Source: Pelomonas sp052436255 (GTDB lineage Bacteria > Pseudomonadota > Gammaproteobacteria > Burkholderiales > Burkholderiaceae_C). From it: 64,000 nucleotides of DNA. The notes under the pieces were generated by a model. The model was not told the origin of the DNA, did not search any database, and was given only the letters and a program-made list of their open reading frames with translations. The stretch is from the NCBI GenBank assembly GCA_052436255.1, contig JBQVNP010000006.1, forward strand, positions 30,319 through 94,318. Direction: 5' to 3'. Made by a program: the position numbers and the translations under genes. Position 1 is the stretch's first letter. Each line of letters starts with the position of its first letter. Positions 1 through 8,065 of this stretch are shown piece by piece.

Positions 1-30
1 GGGGTCGAAGTAAAAGGTCAGCTGTTTCAC
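1..30 (-). CDS. Start of a 2-hydroxychromene-2-carboxylate isomerase-like protein (cut by window edge)
   Basis: Only the first ten codons lie in the window. A GTG at 28-30 opens a frame reading M-KQLTFYFDP. This resembles the N-terminus of the DsbA-like 2-hydroxychromene-2-carboxylate isomerase family, where the first beta strand runs into Phe-Asp-Pro. The GTG overlaps the TGA of the upstream DUF1289 gene as GTGA, the coupling seen between many neighbours in this genome. The fragment is too short for certainty; other thioredoxin-fold proteins begin similarly. Confidence 0.45.
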   Translation of the reverse strand, partial: MKQLTFYFDP

Positions 31-263
31 GGGCAGCCTTGTACGTTCGTTGCCGGGCCGAGCCAGACGCCGCGGCGCTGCAGTTCGGCACGGCGCGGCG
101 GCAGTTCGTCGAGAACCTGGCGCTGCACGGCGTCGGACGCGCCGCCCCAACCGGCGATCTCGTCAAGGCTGCGCGCGCAGCCCCGACACCAGCCGCTGGC
201 CGAATCCACCTGGCAGACGTTGATGCAGGGCGACTTCAGCACGGCAGCGTCACTGGACGACAT
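27..263 (-). CDS. DUF1289 family small cysteine-rich protein
   Basis: A 78-residue protein. The Cys pattern C-x3-C-x8-C-x2-C near residues 13-29 (SPCINVCQVDSASGWCRGC) followed by an acidic EI-x-GW segment is the hallmark of DUF1289, a short family presumed to bind a metal such as zinc or an Fe-S cluster; its role is unknown. The length is normal for the family. It overlaps the end of the YbaK-type gene upstream by 14 nt, and its own stop overlaps the GTG of the next gene, so the three are probably one transcript. The family call rests on the Cys spacing and the motif order. Confidence 0.85.
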   Translation of the reverse strand: MSSSDAAVLKSPCINVCQVDSASGWCRGCARSLDEIAGWGGASDAVQRQVLDELPPRRAELQRRGVWLGPATNVQGCP

Positions 264-777
264 CGATGACGGGCGCGCCGGTGAGCCTTTCCAACTCGGT
301 CGGCGTCAGCTTGAACACGCCGTTCGGATGCCCCGCCGCGGCCCAGATGATGTCGAAGCGGAACAGCTCGCGGTCGATGAAGAGCTGCGGCGCCGCATGG
401 CCTTCGCTGGGCGCAAAGCCGACAGGCGAGACGCCACCGATGGAAAAGCCGGTGCGCGCCTTGACGAAGTCGGCGTCGGCACGGCCCAGCGAACCAGTGT
501 GGGGCTTGAGCTTGGCTTCGTCGACGCGCCGGTCGCCGGAGGTGATGACCAGCACCGCCCCGGCCTCATCGCCGTCGGCCTTGCGGCGGAAGACCACCGA
601 TTTGGCGATCTGGCCCAGCGTCACGCCCAACGCGTCGGCGGCTTCCTGGGCGGTGCGGGCTGCGACCTCCAGCCACAGCGGCGGGTTCGGGTGGGCGCTG
701 GCGGCCAGTGCCGCGCTGACACGCTGGAAGCCTTCGGGTCGGGTATCGCGAGGCTCGCGGGGATGGAGTTCAGACAT
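250..777 (-). CDS. YbaK/EbsC family aminoacyl-tRNA deacylase
   Basis: A 175-residue protein of the YbaK/ProX fold, which hydrolyses mischarged aminoacyl-tRNA (for example Cys-tRNA-Pro or Ala-tRNA-Pro) in the cytosol. Family features visible are the QIAKSVVFR strand with the conserved Lys around residue 59, the LVITSGDRRVD strand, and the SIGGVSPVGF motif followed by an acidic/hydrophobic C-terminal segment (LFIDREL, then AAGHPNGVFKLTPTEL). Length and motif order match stand-alone YbaK-type proteins without a proline-tRNA synthetase domain. The substrate amino acid cannot be read from the sequence. It is the first gene of the small minus-strand operon that runs off the left edge. Confidence 0.9.
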   Translation of the reverse strand: MSELHPREPRDTRPEGFQRVSAALAASAHPNPPLWLEVAARTAQEAADALGVTLGQIAKSVVFRRKADGDEAGAVLVITSGDRRVDEAKLKPHTGSLGRADADFVKARTGFSIGGVSPVGFAPSEGHAAPQLFIDRELFRFDIIWAAAGHPNGVFKLTPTELERLTGAPVIDVVQ

Positions 778-797
778 GGCCGCGATTGTGTCGCGGC

Positions 798-1232
798 TCA
801 GTCGCGGTGCCCGTCCTTGTCTTTGTCCTTGCCTTTGTCCTTGCCGTGGCCCTTGCCATGGCCGCCCTTGTCTTTGTCCTTGCCATGATCCTTGCCGTGA
901 TCGTGGCGCACGTGGTCGGGATGGCTATAGCGCTGCTGGTACCAATCCTCGCGGACGAAATAGACCGGCATGCCACAGGCGTCGTAGCGCCGGCAATGCT
1001 TGGCCCAGTTCTTCTGGTGACCGGGCGGGATGCGCATGTAGACGGGCTCGACATGCACCGGGCGGCGCTGCACCCAGATGGGCTCACGCAACACCACCGG
1101 CGGCGGCGCGTTGCCGATGTCGATGCGGCCGTAGAAGCCGGGCTGGCCAATCTGCACCGACACGCCGATATCCGTGGCCTGCACGGTGCCGGCCAGCAGA
1201 GCGGCGCTCAAGCCGAGGACGATTTTGTTCAT
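798..1232 (-). CDS. Small secreted protein with a His/Lys/Asp/Gly-rich tail
   Basis: A 144-residue protein. The start at 1232 is chosen over an in-frame one at 1304 because it has a clear Shine-Dalgarno (AAGGAAAC) just upstream, starts a textbook signal peptide (MNKIVLGLSAALLAGTVQA), and no longer overlaps the cyanophycinase gene. The mature part has a central section rich in Pro, Val and aromatics, with two cysteines in KHCRRYDACGMPVYF. The last 35 residues are almost only His, Gly, Lys and Asp. Similar periplasmic proteins are common in Burkholderiales as hypothetical proteins. Metal binding is possible from the composition but unproven. It lies 47 nt downstream of the cyanophycinase gene on the same strand. 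Confidence 0.8.
   Translation of the reverse strand: MNKIVLGLSAALLAGTVQATDIGVSVQIGQPGFYGRIDIGNAPPPVVLREPIWVQRRPVHVEPVYMRIPPGHQKNWAKHCRRYDACGMPVYFVREDWYQQRYSHPDHVRHDHGKDHGKDKDKGGHGKGHGKDKGKDKDKDGHRD
801..905 (-). repeat. Degenerate short tandem repeat encoding (H)GKD(K)GKDK units
   Basis: The 3' end of the small secreted protein gene consists of near-repeats of a 6-12 base unit reading GTCCTTGCC / TTTGTCCTT on the plus strand. These encode HGKD, KGKD and KDKD units. Such tracts expand and contract by slippage, so the length probably varies between strains. Confidence 0.75.
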
Positions 1233-1279
1233 GATGTTTCCTTCACGCGGGTTAGGCCCGGCAGCTGCGCCGATCCTCG

Positions 1280-2515
1280 TTACGGCGCTGTGCCTGCCTG
1301 GCACTGTGCCGATTCGACCACGTGCGCGGGCTCTGCGGTCAACGGCAGGAACAAGGGGTTGGCAACGCGCACGGGGACCACGTCCAGCCTGGCACCGAGC
1401 ACCGTGTAGCCCTCGTCCCCGTGGCCGGCGCTGCGCCAGCCCACCAGCCCGGGGGCACGGTGCAGGCGGAACTCGAAACCGATGTCGGGCGCCCTTTCAT
1501 CGGACGGGGGGTTGGCCCGGTAGGCCAGGCCGCGCACTTCGGCGCCAGGGCCGTCGAGCAGTTGAGTCATGGCGCCGAGGAGGCAGCCGTCGCCAAGGAT
1601 GTCGAGAAAATAGCGGTCCGTCTCCAGGCCGGGCTTGAAGCCAGGCGCGGCCGGGTCGATGCACGTCCCGGTCAGCTTGCGCGGTGCAGGCGTCGTCACG
1701 CCGCTGGCGAGATCATGACAGTCGCCGTGGTCGAGATAGGACAACCGCGCACCACGCAGATTGAAGGCCGGCAAGGCGGCGTCGTGGCTGGCCTCGCCCA
1801 GGTCGACGAGCAGGGCACCGCTGCCGCCCAGCACTTCCAGCCGGCCGCCCTTGATGACGACTGCCGCGTTCTCGTCCACCCCCAGGCCGAGACGCAAGCC
1901 CAGGGCCCGCATGGCCGGCAACATGCGGCCGATGCGTCCGCGCTTGAGGAAATGCTGGTCGATCAGCAGCGCCGGGTCGACGAAGCCCAGACCCTGGTCG
2001 TACTCCCGCCCTGCGCGCCATTGACCCTTCAGCACGGCGAGGTTGTCCATCGCGTCACGGAACATCAACCGGCTCATGATGGCGGCGCCCGCGCTGGTGC
2101 CGGCGACGACGCCGCCCGCCGAGAAGACCGCATGTATCGCGCCCAGCATGGCCGTTGGCCGACCCGCCGGCTGCAGCGTGTCGACGATGAACTCCTGGGA
2201 GCCCCCCGAGAAGAACACCGCATCCGATGCGGCGACGCGCGCAATCAGCGCTTCATCGCGCAAAGCGGCCTGCAGGTCGACGCCTTCGAGATGCGGCGCC
2301 ACCGGAACGACGTGGGCGCGTGCGCCGCAGCGGTTCAGCGCAGCGACGATCTGGGCTGCGACGCGCTCCGGGTCGGCCGCCGCCGTCGGGAAGACGGCGA
2401 TGGCGGCGCCAGCACCGCCGGCCTCGTCGACCATGCGCTGCCAGACGGCGTCGCTCTCCGCTTTGAGCGCGCCGCCGATGACAATGACGGTGCCGGCTTG
2501 GGTTGGGCTGGGCAA
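1280..2515 (-). CDS. Cyanophycinase-like peptidase (family S51), no signal peptide
   Basis: A 411-residue protein of the cyanophycinase family, which cleaves the Arg-Asp storage polymer cyanophycin to beta-Asp-Arg dipeptides. The S51 nucleophile motif is GTSAGAAIMS (Ser141), preceded by FFSGGSQ (101-107) and followed by LLIDQHFL (His188) and GVDENAAVV (212-220), all diagnostic. No signal peptide is visible, so it is probably cytosolic. It is clearly paralogous to the next gene upstream over the whole catalytic domain (shared IGGALKA, VVAGTSAGAAIMS, DQHFLKRGRIGRM-type blocks). The C-terminal part (about 290-411) is longer than in the minimal enzyme and is shared with the paralogue. Start codon choice is supported only by the conserved IVIGGAL strand beginning at residue 10. 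Confidence 0.88.
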   Translation of the reverse strand: MPSPTQAGTVIVIGGALKAESDAVWQRMVDEAGGAGAAIAVFPTAAADPERVAAQIVAALNRCGARAHVVPVAPHLEGVDLQAALRDEALIARVAASDAVFFSGGSQEFIVDTLQPAGRPTAMLGAIHAVFSAGGVVAGTSAGAAIMSRLMFRDAMDNLAVLKGQWRAGREYDQGLGFVDPALLIDQHFLKRGRIGRMLPAMRALGLRLGLGVDENAAVVIKGGRLEVLGGSGALLVDLGEASHDAALPAFNLRGARLSYLDHGDCHDLASGVTTPAPRKLTGTCIDPAAPGFKPGLETDRYFLDILGDGCLLGAMTQLLDGPGAEVRGLAYRANPPSDERAPDIGFEFRLHRAPGLVGWRSAGHGDEGYTVLGARLDVVPVRVANPLFLPLTAEPAHVVESAQCQAGTAP

Positions 2516-2662
2516 GATGGTCGCTGAGCCCGGCGATGGGCCGGACTTGCTGGATTCACAAGGCCGTCATCTTGGCAGGCAAGGGCGCCGCCGGACACCG
2601 GGGGAGGCCCGCAGAGAAGCAAGCCTCGTGACCAAACGATGCAGGCGCGTCACCAATCCAGG

Positions 2663-4123
2663 CTACTGCGGCGCCGACGCGGCAGGCACTGAAGCCGCCG
2701 AAGCCGCGGCCGCTGGCGCCGTCGGCGCCTGGCGCGGCGGCGTCCAGCCGCCGTACAGCGGCATGGGCAGGCGCACCGGTGTGATGTCGAGGTAGAGGTT
2801 GGTGACGGTGAACTGCTCGCCGCCGAACTCCTCGGTGCTCCAGCCCAGCGAGTCCGAGCCCTTGTAGATGCGGAACAGGAAGCCGAGCTCGCCGAGCGGG
2901 TCGTTGGTGCGCGGCAGCACGTCGAAGGCCAGACCCTTGACCTCCCGGCGCACGCTGTCGATGAGCCGGCTCATGGCGCCCGAGATGGTCGAGTCGCCCA
3001 GCATGTCGAGATGGAAGACGTCGTCGGTGTAGTAGGGCTTGAAGTTGGGTGACTCGGCGTCGTGCACCTCGCCGCGCAGCTTGGGCGCCGAGGGTGTCGT
3101 CGAGCGCGCACGCATGTGGAAGCGGTCGCCGTGCTCCAGGTAGGAAAGCCGGGCGCCCTGCACATTGAAGGCCCCCAGCGACGCATCGCTCTTGGCCTCG
3201 GTCAGGTCGACGATCAGCGCGCCGCGGTCACCGACGATCTCGATGTCGTCGCCCCGGATGACGGCCGCCGTGTTCTCATCCACGCCCAGGCCCAGCTTGT
3301 AGCCCTTGGCCATCATGACCGGGATCATGCGACCGAAGCGGCCGCGCTTGAGGAAGTGCTGGTCGACGAACAGGTGCGGGCCGACGAAGCCCAGGCCGCG
3401 GTCAACCTGCTTGCCGTCGGCAAAGCGGCCCTTGAGCACGTTCATGACGCTGGGCGCGTCGCGGAACATGATGGTGCTCATGATGGCAGCACCTGCGGAG
3501 GTGCCGGCGACGACGCCGCCCTTGCGGTAGACATCCCAGATGGCTTCCAGCATCGGCGTGCTCTGCCCGCCGGGCTGCAGCACGTCCACGATGCGCTCCT
3601 GCAGGCCGCCGGTGAAGAACACGCCCTTGGCGGCCTTCACCTTGGCGATCAGCGCGGGGTCGCGCACGACCTTGGTCAGATCCACCCAGGAAAACTTGGG
3701 CGCCACCGGCAGGGCCTCGGCGACGGCCCCGCGGCGCTGCAGCAGATCGACGACCTGCTTGGCGCTGGCTTCCGGGTCCTCGCTGGCGGTGCCGAACACG
3801 ACGAAGCGCGCGCCCTTGCCGCCGGCCAGCTGCACGACGCGCTGCCAAACCTCGTCGTTGTCGGCCTTGAGCGCGCCGCCGATGGGCACGGCATAGCCAC
3901 GGATCGGGGGCTCGGCATCCAGGACCGGCAGCAGCGCGGATTCAGCCCGGGCCGGCTTCGCTGGCGTCGGCGCAGCGGGGCGCGCCGCCGCCGCCGGAGG
4001 CGTTGCACGCGGCTGCCGACTGCTCTGCGCCGATGTGCTGGCGGCCGGTGTCGTCGGGGGCGCTGCCTGCACGCCCATCGCCACGGCCATGGCCGCCAAA
4101 CCCGCCCAAATCCTTGCCCTCAT
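2663..4123 (-). CDS. Secreted cyanophycinase-like peptidase (family S51)
   Basis: A 486-residue paralogue of the preceding enzyme with an export signal. ATG at 4123 is preferred over a GTG at 4129 because an AAGGAGG Shine-Dalgarno sits 8 nt before the ATG and only 2 nt before the GTG. Residues 1-20 (MRARIWAGLAAMAVAMGVQA) form a signal peptide, followed by a Pro/Ala/Thr-rich linker to about residue 65. The S51 motifs are FFTGGLQ, VVAGTSAGAAIMST (nucleophile Ser209), DQHFLKRGRFGRM and GVDENTAAVIRGD. Extracellular cyanophycinases of heterotrophs let cells feed on cyanophycin released by other bacteria. The divergent TonB receptor fits such a role. The C-terminus is again Ala/Pro-rich. Confidence 0.88.
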   Translation of the reverse strand: MRARIWAGLAAMAVAMGVQAAPPTTPAASTSAQSSRQPRATPPAAAARPAAPTPAKPARAESALLPVLDAEPPIRGYAVPIGGALKADNDEVWQRVVQLAGGKGARFVVFGTASEDPEASAKQVVDLLQRRGAVAEALPVAPKFSWVDLTKVVRDPALIAKVKAAKGVFFTGGLQERIVDVLQPGGQSTPMLEAIWDVYRKGGVVAGTSAGAAIMSTIMFRDAPSVMNVLKGRFADGKQVDRGLGFVGPHLFVDQHFLKRGRFGRMIPVMMAKGYKLGLGVDENTAAVIRGDDIEIVGDRGALIVDLTEAKSDASLGAFNVQGARLSYLEHGDRFHMRARSTTPSAPKLRGEVHDAESPNFKPYYTDDVFHLDMLGDSTISGAMSRLIDSVRREVKGLAFDVLPRTNDPLGELGFLFRIYKGSDSLGWSTEEFGGEQFTVTNLYLDITPVRLPMPLYGGWTPPRQAPTAPAAAASAASVPAASAPQ

Positions 4124-4290
4124 GCCCACAACCTCCTTGGTCCGTTGTGCACATGATGACAGAGGCCGGATGACGACCCGCCCCTAATTCGAACCACGAA
4201 CGGCGTGGTGCGAGCGAGACGAATGCCGGCGCGCGAACCGGCAGCTAGCGCCCCCGTGCATAGACTCGCCCGAACCACCGGAGTGTGCTC

Positions 4291-7029
4291 ATGCGAACCC
4301 CCTGCCCGTCTCGAATCGCCGCCGCTGCGGCCCTGCTGGTCGCCGTTTTGAACGCCCAGGCACAGTCCCAGTTGGAGCGCGTCGAAGTCACGGGCACGGC
4401 CATCAAGCGCATCGACGGCGAGACGGCGCTGCCGGTGCAGGTCATCACGCGCGGCGAGATCGACAAGGCCGGCGTGACGACGGCGGCCGAGCTGATCGCC
4501 CGCATCAGCGCCAGTGCCAACAACATGACCGACGGCGGCAGCGTGGGCTACGGCGGCTTTCGTGACCAGATGGGCTTGAACGCCGCCAACCTGCGTGGGC
4601 TGGGCGTGTCGTCCACGCTGGTGCTGCTCAACGGCCGGCGCATGGCCAACTTCGCTTCGCCCGGCGACGCTGCCGGCGTGGACCTGAACAGCATCCCCGC
4701 CGCAGCCATCCAGCGCGTCGAGATCCTGCTGGACGGCGCCTCGTCGCTATACGGCTCGGACGCCATCGGCGGCGTGATCAACTTCATCACGCGCAAGGAC
4801 TTCAGCGGCGTCGAGGTCTCCGCGCTGGTCGGTGACACCTCCGAAGGCGGAGGCGGCAAGCGCTCAGCGACGTTGGCCGGCGGCGTCGGCGACTACGCAC
4901 GCGATGGCTTCAACGTCTTCGCCGTCGTCGATATGCAGAAGACCAGCAGCCTCAACGCGTCGCAGCGCAAGTTCATCAAGGAACTGGACATCCCGGGCCG
5001 CCTGCCAGACCTGCTATCCAGCGCGGGCTTTCCGGCCAACATGATCCTGTCGAGCTACCAACGCAACACGCTCAGGGCCGAGGGCTTCAGCAGCAACGGC
5101 AAGACGGTCATCAACTCGCGCACGGTCAACGCCGCTGCCGCGACCGGCTGCAACCCGGCGACCGGGACGCTGTACCTGCCCGACGGCATCGGCGGCGCGG
5201 ACGGCTGCACCTACGACTACATGCGCGACATCGAGCTATATCCAAAGTCGGACAAGAGCAGCGTCTTCGGCCGCGGCGTGCTCGACCTCGGCAGCGGCCA
5301 CCAGGCTTTTGCCGAAGTCTCCGTCGCGCACGCGCGCACCTTCTATACCGGCACCCCCAACCGGGTCGATGCCGACGTCGACGTCTCGCGCGTCGCCGTG
5401 CTGGCCAACAGCGCTCTCAACGACCTGGACGCCGACGACGAGCAGCGCCTCATCACGCTTCGAGTTCGGCTGGTGGAAGCCGGCCTGCGCACCAGCGAGC
5501 TGGTGTCCACCACCAAGCGCCTTGCGCTGGGCACCAACGGCGTGCTGTCGGGCTGGGACTATGAATGGGCGCTGAACCACAGCACCAGCCGGGTGTCTGA
5601 CCGCGACTACCAGGGATATCTGAACGAGCAGATGATCCGCGATGGATTCGCCGACGGCACGCTCAAGGGCTCCGGCGCCTCCGGCGCGGCGGGCCTGGCG
5701 CTGTACGAAAAGGCGCAGATCCGCGGCGAGGTGCGCAACGCCACCGGCACCATGGACAGCCTGGACTTCAAGATGTCCAAGGCGCTCACACCGCTGGCCG
5801 GCGGCGACCTGATGCTGGCGCTGGGCGGCGAGCTCCGCCGGGAGAAGCAGAACTACCACCAGTCTGATGCGCTCAAGCAGGATCTGATCCTCGGCGAAAC
5901 CTCGCAGGGGCCCGATTCCGACTTCGGCCGGTCGCGCAAGGTCAGCGCCTTGTTCGGCGAGGTCAGCGCGCCCGTCACCAAGCAGCTCGAACTGCAGGCC
6001 GCGCTGCGCTACGAGCACTACCAGGTCAGCGGCGGGGCGGCCAGCCCCAAGCTGGGCCTGAGGTATGTGCCAAGCCCGGCGCTGCTGCTGCGCGCCTCCA
6101 TCGGCAAGGGTTTCCGTGCGCCCAGCCTGTCCGACCTGTACCGCCCGGTCACGGAAGGCTCGGCGGCCACGCTGGTGGATCCGGTCTGCATGGCCGACGA
6201 TCCCAGTAACACGCCGACGGACTGCTCCGACATCTGGTCGACCTTCAACTACAGCAACCCCAAACTCAAGCCGGAGAAGTCGCGGCAGTTTTCGGTAGGC
6301 ATGGTCTTCGAGCCGCAGCGCGGCATCAATGTCAACCTCGACTACTGGAACATCCAGAAGTCCAACCTGATCAGCACGCTGGGCGTCGACGTCATCCTGT
6401 CGGACCTCGGCAAGTACGGCTCGCTCGTGCACCGCTACTACGACACCAGCCTGCCCCCGGCCTGCGCGGACGACTACGACCCCGATGACTACGGCATCTG
6501 CGTCATCGACCTGGTCAAGGAGAACCGCGGCAAGCAGAACATCTCCGGCCTCGACCTGGGTATCGCGCTGTCGGGCCTGAGAACCTCTTTCGGTCGGCTC
6601 GGCCTGCGGCTGAACGGCACCCTGACGTTGAAGTCCAAGCAGCAGACCGGCGACGGCGACCCGTTTGTCAGCAACCTGGGCCGCTTCATCAACGACGGTG
6701 TCGTGCAGCGCTGGCGGCATACGCTCAGCATGGACTGGGAGAGCGGCCCGTTCTCGGCGACGGTCTCCAACAGTTTCCTGTCCGGCTACGACGACCAGCA
6801 CATCATCGGCAAGCCCGACCGCAAGGTGGGCGCCTATTCGTTGTGGAACCTGTCGGCGGCCTGGGAGGCCACCAAGTCGCTCACCTTGCGCGCCGGCGTG
6901 CAGAACGCCTTCGACAAGGCGCCGCCGTTCTCGCAACAGGCCTGGTTCTTCCTGTCGGGCTACGACCCGAGCTACACCGACCCGCGGGGTCGCTACGGCT
7001 ACGTCAGCGCGAAGTACAGCTTTCGCTAA
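4291..7029 (+). CDS. TonB-dependent outer-membrane receptor (possibly for cyanophycin-derived peptides)
   Basis: A 912-residue TonB-dependent receptor. ATG 4291 follows a CCGGAG ribosome site by 7 nt; a GTG two codons upstream is a weaker choice. The signal peptide ends near AQA. A plug domain follows (QLERVEVTGTAIKRIDGETALPVQVITRGEID, LRGLGVSSTLVLLNGRRM, DLNSIPAAAIQRVEILLDGASSLYGSDAIGGVINFITRK). The rest is a long beta barrel ending in alternating aromatic strands (YGYVSAKYSFR). The plug sequence is of the large oligosaccharide/peptide-type TBDR class common in xanthomonads and caulobacters. Divergent placement 167 nt from a secreted cyanophycinase suggests transport of beta-Asp-Arg peptides. 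This substrate is inferred from context only. Confidence 0.9.
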   Translation: MRTPCPSRIAAAAALLVAVLNAQAQSQLERVEVTGTAIKRIDGETALPVQVITRGEIDKAGVTTAAELIARISASANNMTDGGSVGYGGFRDQMGLNAANLRGLGVSSTLVLLNGRRMANFASPGDAAGVDLNSIPAAAIQRVEILLDGASSLYGSDAIGGVINFITRKDFSGVEVSALVGDTSEGGGGKRSATLAGGVGDYARDGFNVFAVVDMQKTSSLNASQRKFIKELDIPGRLPDLLSSAGFPANMILSSYQRNTLRAEGFSSNGKTVINSRTVNAAAATGCNPATGTLYLPDGIGGADGCTYDYMRDIELYPKSDKSSVFGRGVLDLGSGHQAFAEVSVAHARTFYTGTPNRVDADVDVSRVAVLANSALNDLDADDEQRLITLRVRLVEAGLRTSELVSTTKRLALGTNGVLSGWDYEWALNHSTSRVSDRDYQGYLNEQMIRDGFADGTLKGSGASGAAGLALYEKAQIRGEVRNATGTMDSLDFKMSKALTPLAGGDLMLALGGELRREKQNYHQSDALKQDLILGETSQGPDSDFGRSRKVSALFGEVSAPVTKQLELQAALRYEHYQVSGGAASPKLGLRYVPSPALLLRASIGKGFRAPSLSDLYRPVTEGSAATLVDPVCMADDPSNTPTDCSDIWSTFNYSNPKLKPEKSRQFSVGMVFEPQRGINVNLDYWNIQKSNLISTLGVDVILSDLGKYGSLVHRYYDTSLPPACADDYDPDDYGICVIDLVKENRGKQNISGLDLGIALSGLRTSFGRLGLRLNGTLTLKSKQQTGDGDPFVSNLGRFINDGVVQRWRHTLSMDWESGPFSATVSNSFLSGYDDQHIIGKPDRKVGAYSLWNLSAAWEATKSLTLRAGVQNAFDKAPPFSQQAWFFLSGYDPSYTDPRGRYGYVSAKYSFR

Positions 7030-7445
7030 CTGACCAAGCCGCGCACCCAGTCCGGCAGGGCGATGGCCTTGTCGGTCCGGGCGTCGAACCACAGCGTCGT
7101 GGCACCGCCCTCGGCGTGGATGACGCCCGGCTCGTCGGCGCGCTCCAGCGTGATCCAGGTCTCGAAGCTGGTGCGGCCGGGGTCGCTGACGTAATGCTTG
7201 GCCAACACCTCGCCCGGCGCCTTCAACTGCCGATAGAAGTTGCAAAAGGCGTTGACGATGACCGGCCCCTGCCCGCCCGGATTCGGCGGCGCACCGATGG
7301 ACGTCAGCCAGTCCACACGCGCCATCTCCAGATACCGGAAGTACAGCGTGTTGTTGATGTGTCCCATCGCATCCATGTCGCCCCAGCGCATCTGGATGCG
7401 AAGCTCAAAGGTCAGCCTCTTCTCGGCCGGGACGAGGTATCTCAT
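7026..7445 (-). CDS. 4HBT-family acyl-CoA thioesterase
   Basis: A 139-residue hot-dog fold thioesterase of the YbgC/FcbC type. The active-site signature MRWGDMDAMGHINNTLYFRYLEMARVDWL (about residues 19-47) contains the catalytic Asp and the long central helix. Such enzymes hydrolyse acyl-CoA in the cytosol; the acyl chain preferred here is unknown. Its ATG overlaps the stop of the YceH gene (ATGA), making it the last gene of an SDR-YceH-thioesterase operon. Its stop overlaps the stop of the convergent TonB receptor gene by a few bases. Confidence 0.86.
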   Translation of the reverse strand: MRYLVPAEKRLTFELRIQMRWGDMDAMGHINNTLYFRYLEMARVDWLTSIGAPPNPGGQGPVIVNAFCNFYRQLKAPGEVLAKHYVSDPGRTSFETWITLERADEPGVIHAEGGATTLWFDARTDKAIALPDWVRGLVS

Positions 7446-8065
7446 GGATTGATACCAAGCTCAGCGGCAATGCGGTTGACGAGGCTGCGCAGCGAGGCGA
7501 CCTCAGCGCGCAGCAAGGCCACCTCCTCGTCACGCGGCAGAGCCACCGCGACGGCGTGTTCCACCGAGGCCACCGGTCCGCACAGCAGATGCGCCCAGCG
7601 CGCCTCTCGCGCACCCGGTGCTCGTGGCAGCTTGATCGCCATCGGCTGCTCACGCGCGGCCAGTTCCTCCAAAAAACCTTCGACTGACGACACATCGGCA
7701 AAGCGATGCAGCCGCTCGGTGTTTTGGCGCAGCTCAGCCGCCGTCTGCGGCCCGCGCAACATCAACTGGGTCAGCAGCGCCATGGCGGCGCCCGGCACGC
7801 CCATGCCACGCGCGAAGTTGTGTTCGTAGCGCACCACGCGGCTGCCGCTGACCGTGTTGACGAGGTGCAGCGCCTTGAGTTCCTCGACGGTGGCCAGCAG
7901 CTCGGCCTCGCTGACGTCCATGACCGGGTCACGCGCCGTCTTCTGGTTGCAGCCCGAGGTCAGCGCGTTGGCCGACAGCGGGTAGCTGTCCGGCACGGTG
8001 CTTTCCTTTTCGACGAGGACGGCGAGGACGCGGGCCTCCAGCGGGGTCAGGTCTCGTCTGCCCAT
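7442..8065 (-). CDS. yceH: YceH family protein (DUF480)
   Basis: A 207-residue protein of the YceH family, built of two winged-helix domains. ATG at 8065 is chosen because it overlaps the SDR stop codon (ATGA) and because the conserved N-terminus (LTPLEARVLAVLVEKESTVPDSYPLSANALTSGCNQKTARDPVMDVSE) begins there; the open frame upstream is antisense-like and not conserved. A second winged-helix section (AMALLTQLMLRGPQTAAELRQNTERLHRF) follows, then a C-terminal coiled coil (DEEVALLRAEVASLRSLVNRIAAEL). The molecular function is not established. Genes for it are commonly single-copy in proteobacteria. Confidence 0.88.
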   Translation of the reverse strand: MGRRDLTPLEARVLAVLVEKESTVPDSYPLSANALTSGCNQKTARDPVMDVSEAELLATVEELKALHLVNTVSGSRVVRYEHNFARGMGVPGAAMALLTQLMLRGPQTAAELRQNTERLHRFADVSSVEGFLEELAAREQPMAIKLPRAPGAREARWAHLLCGPVASVEHAVAVALPRDEEVALLRAEVASLRSLVNRIAAELGINP

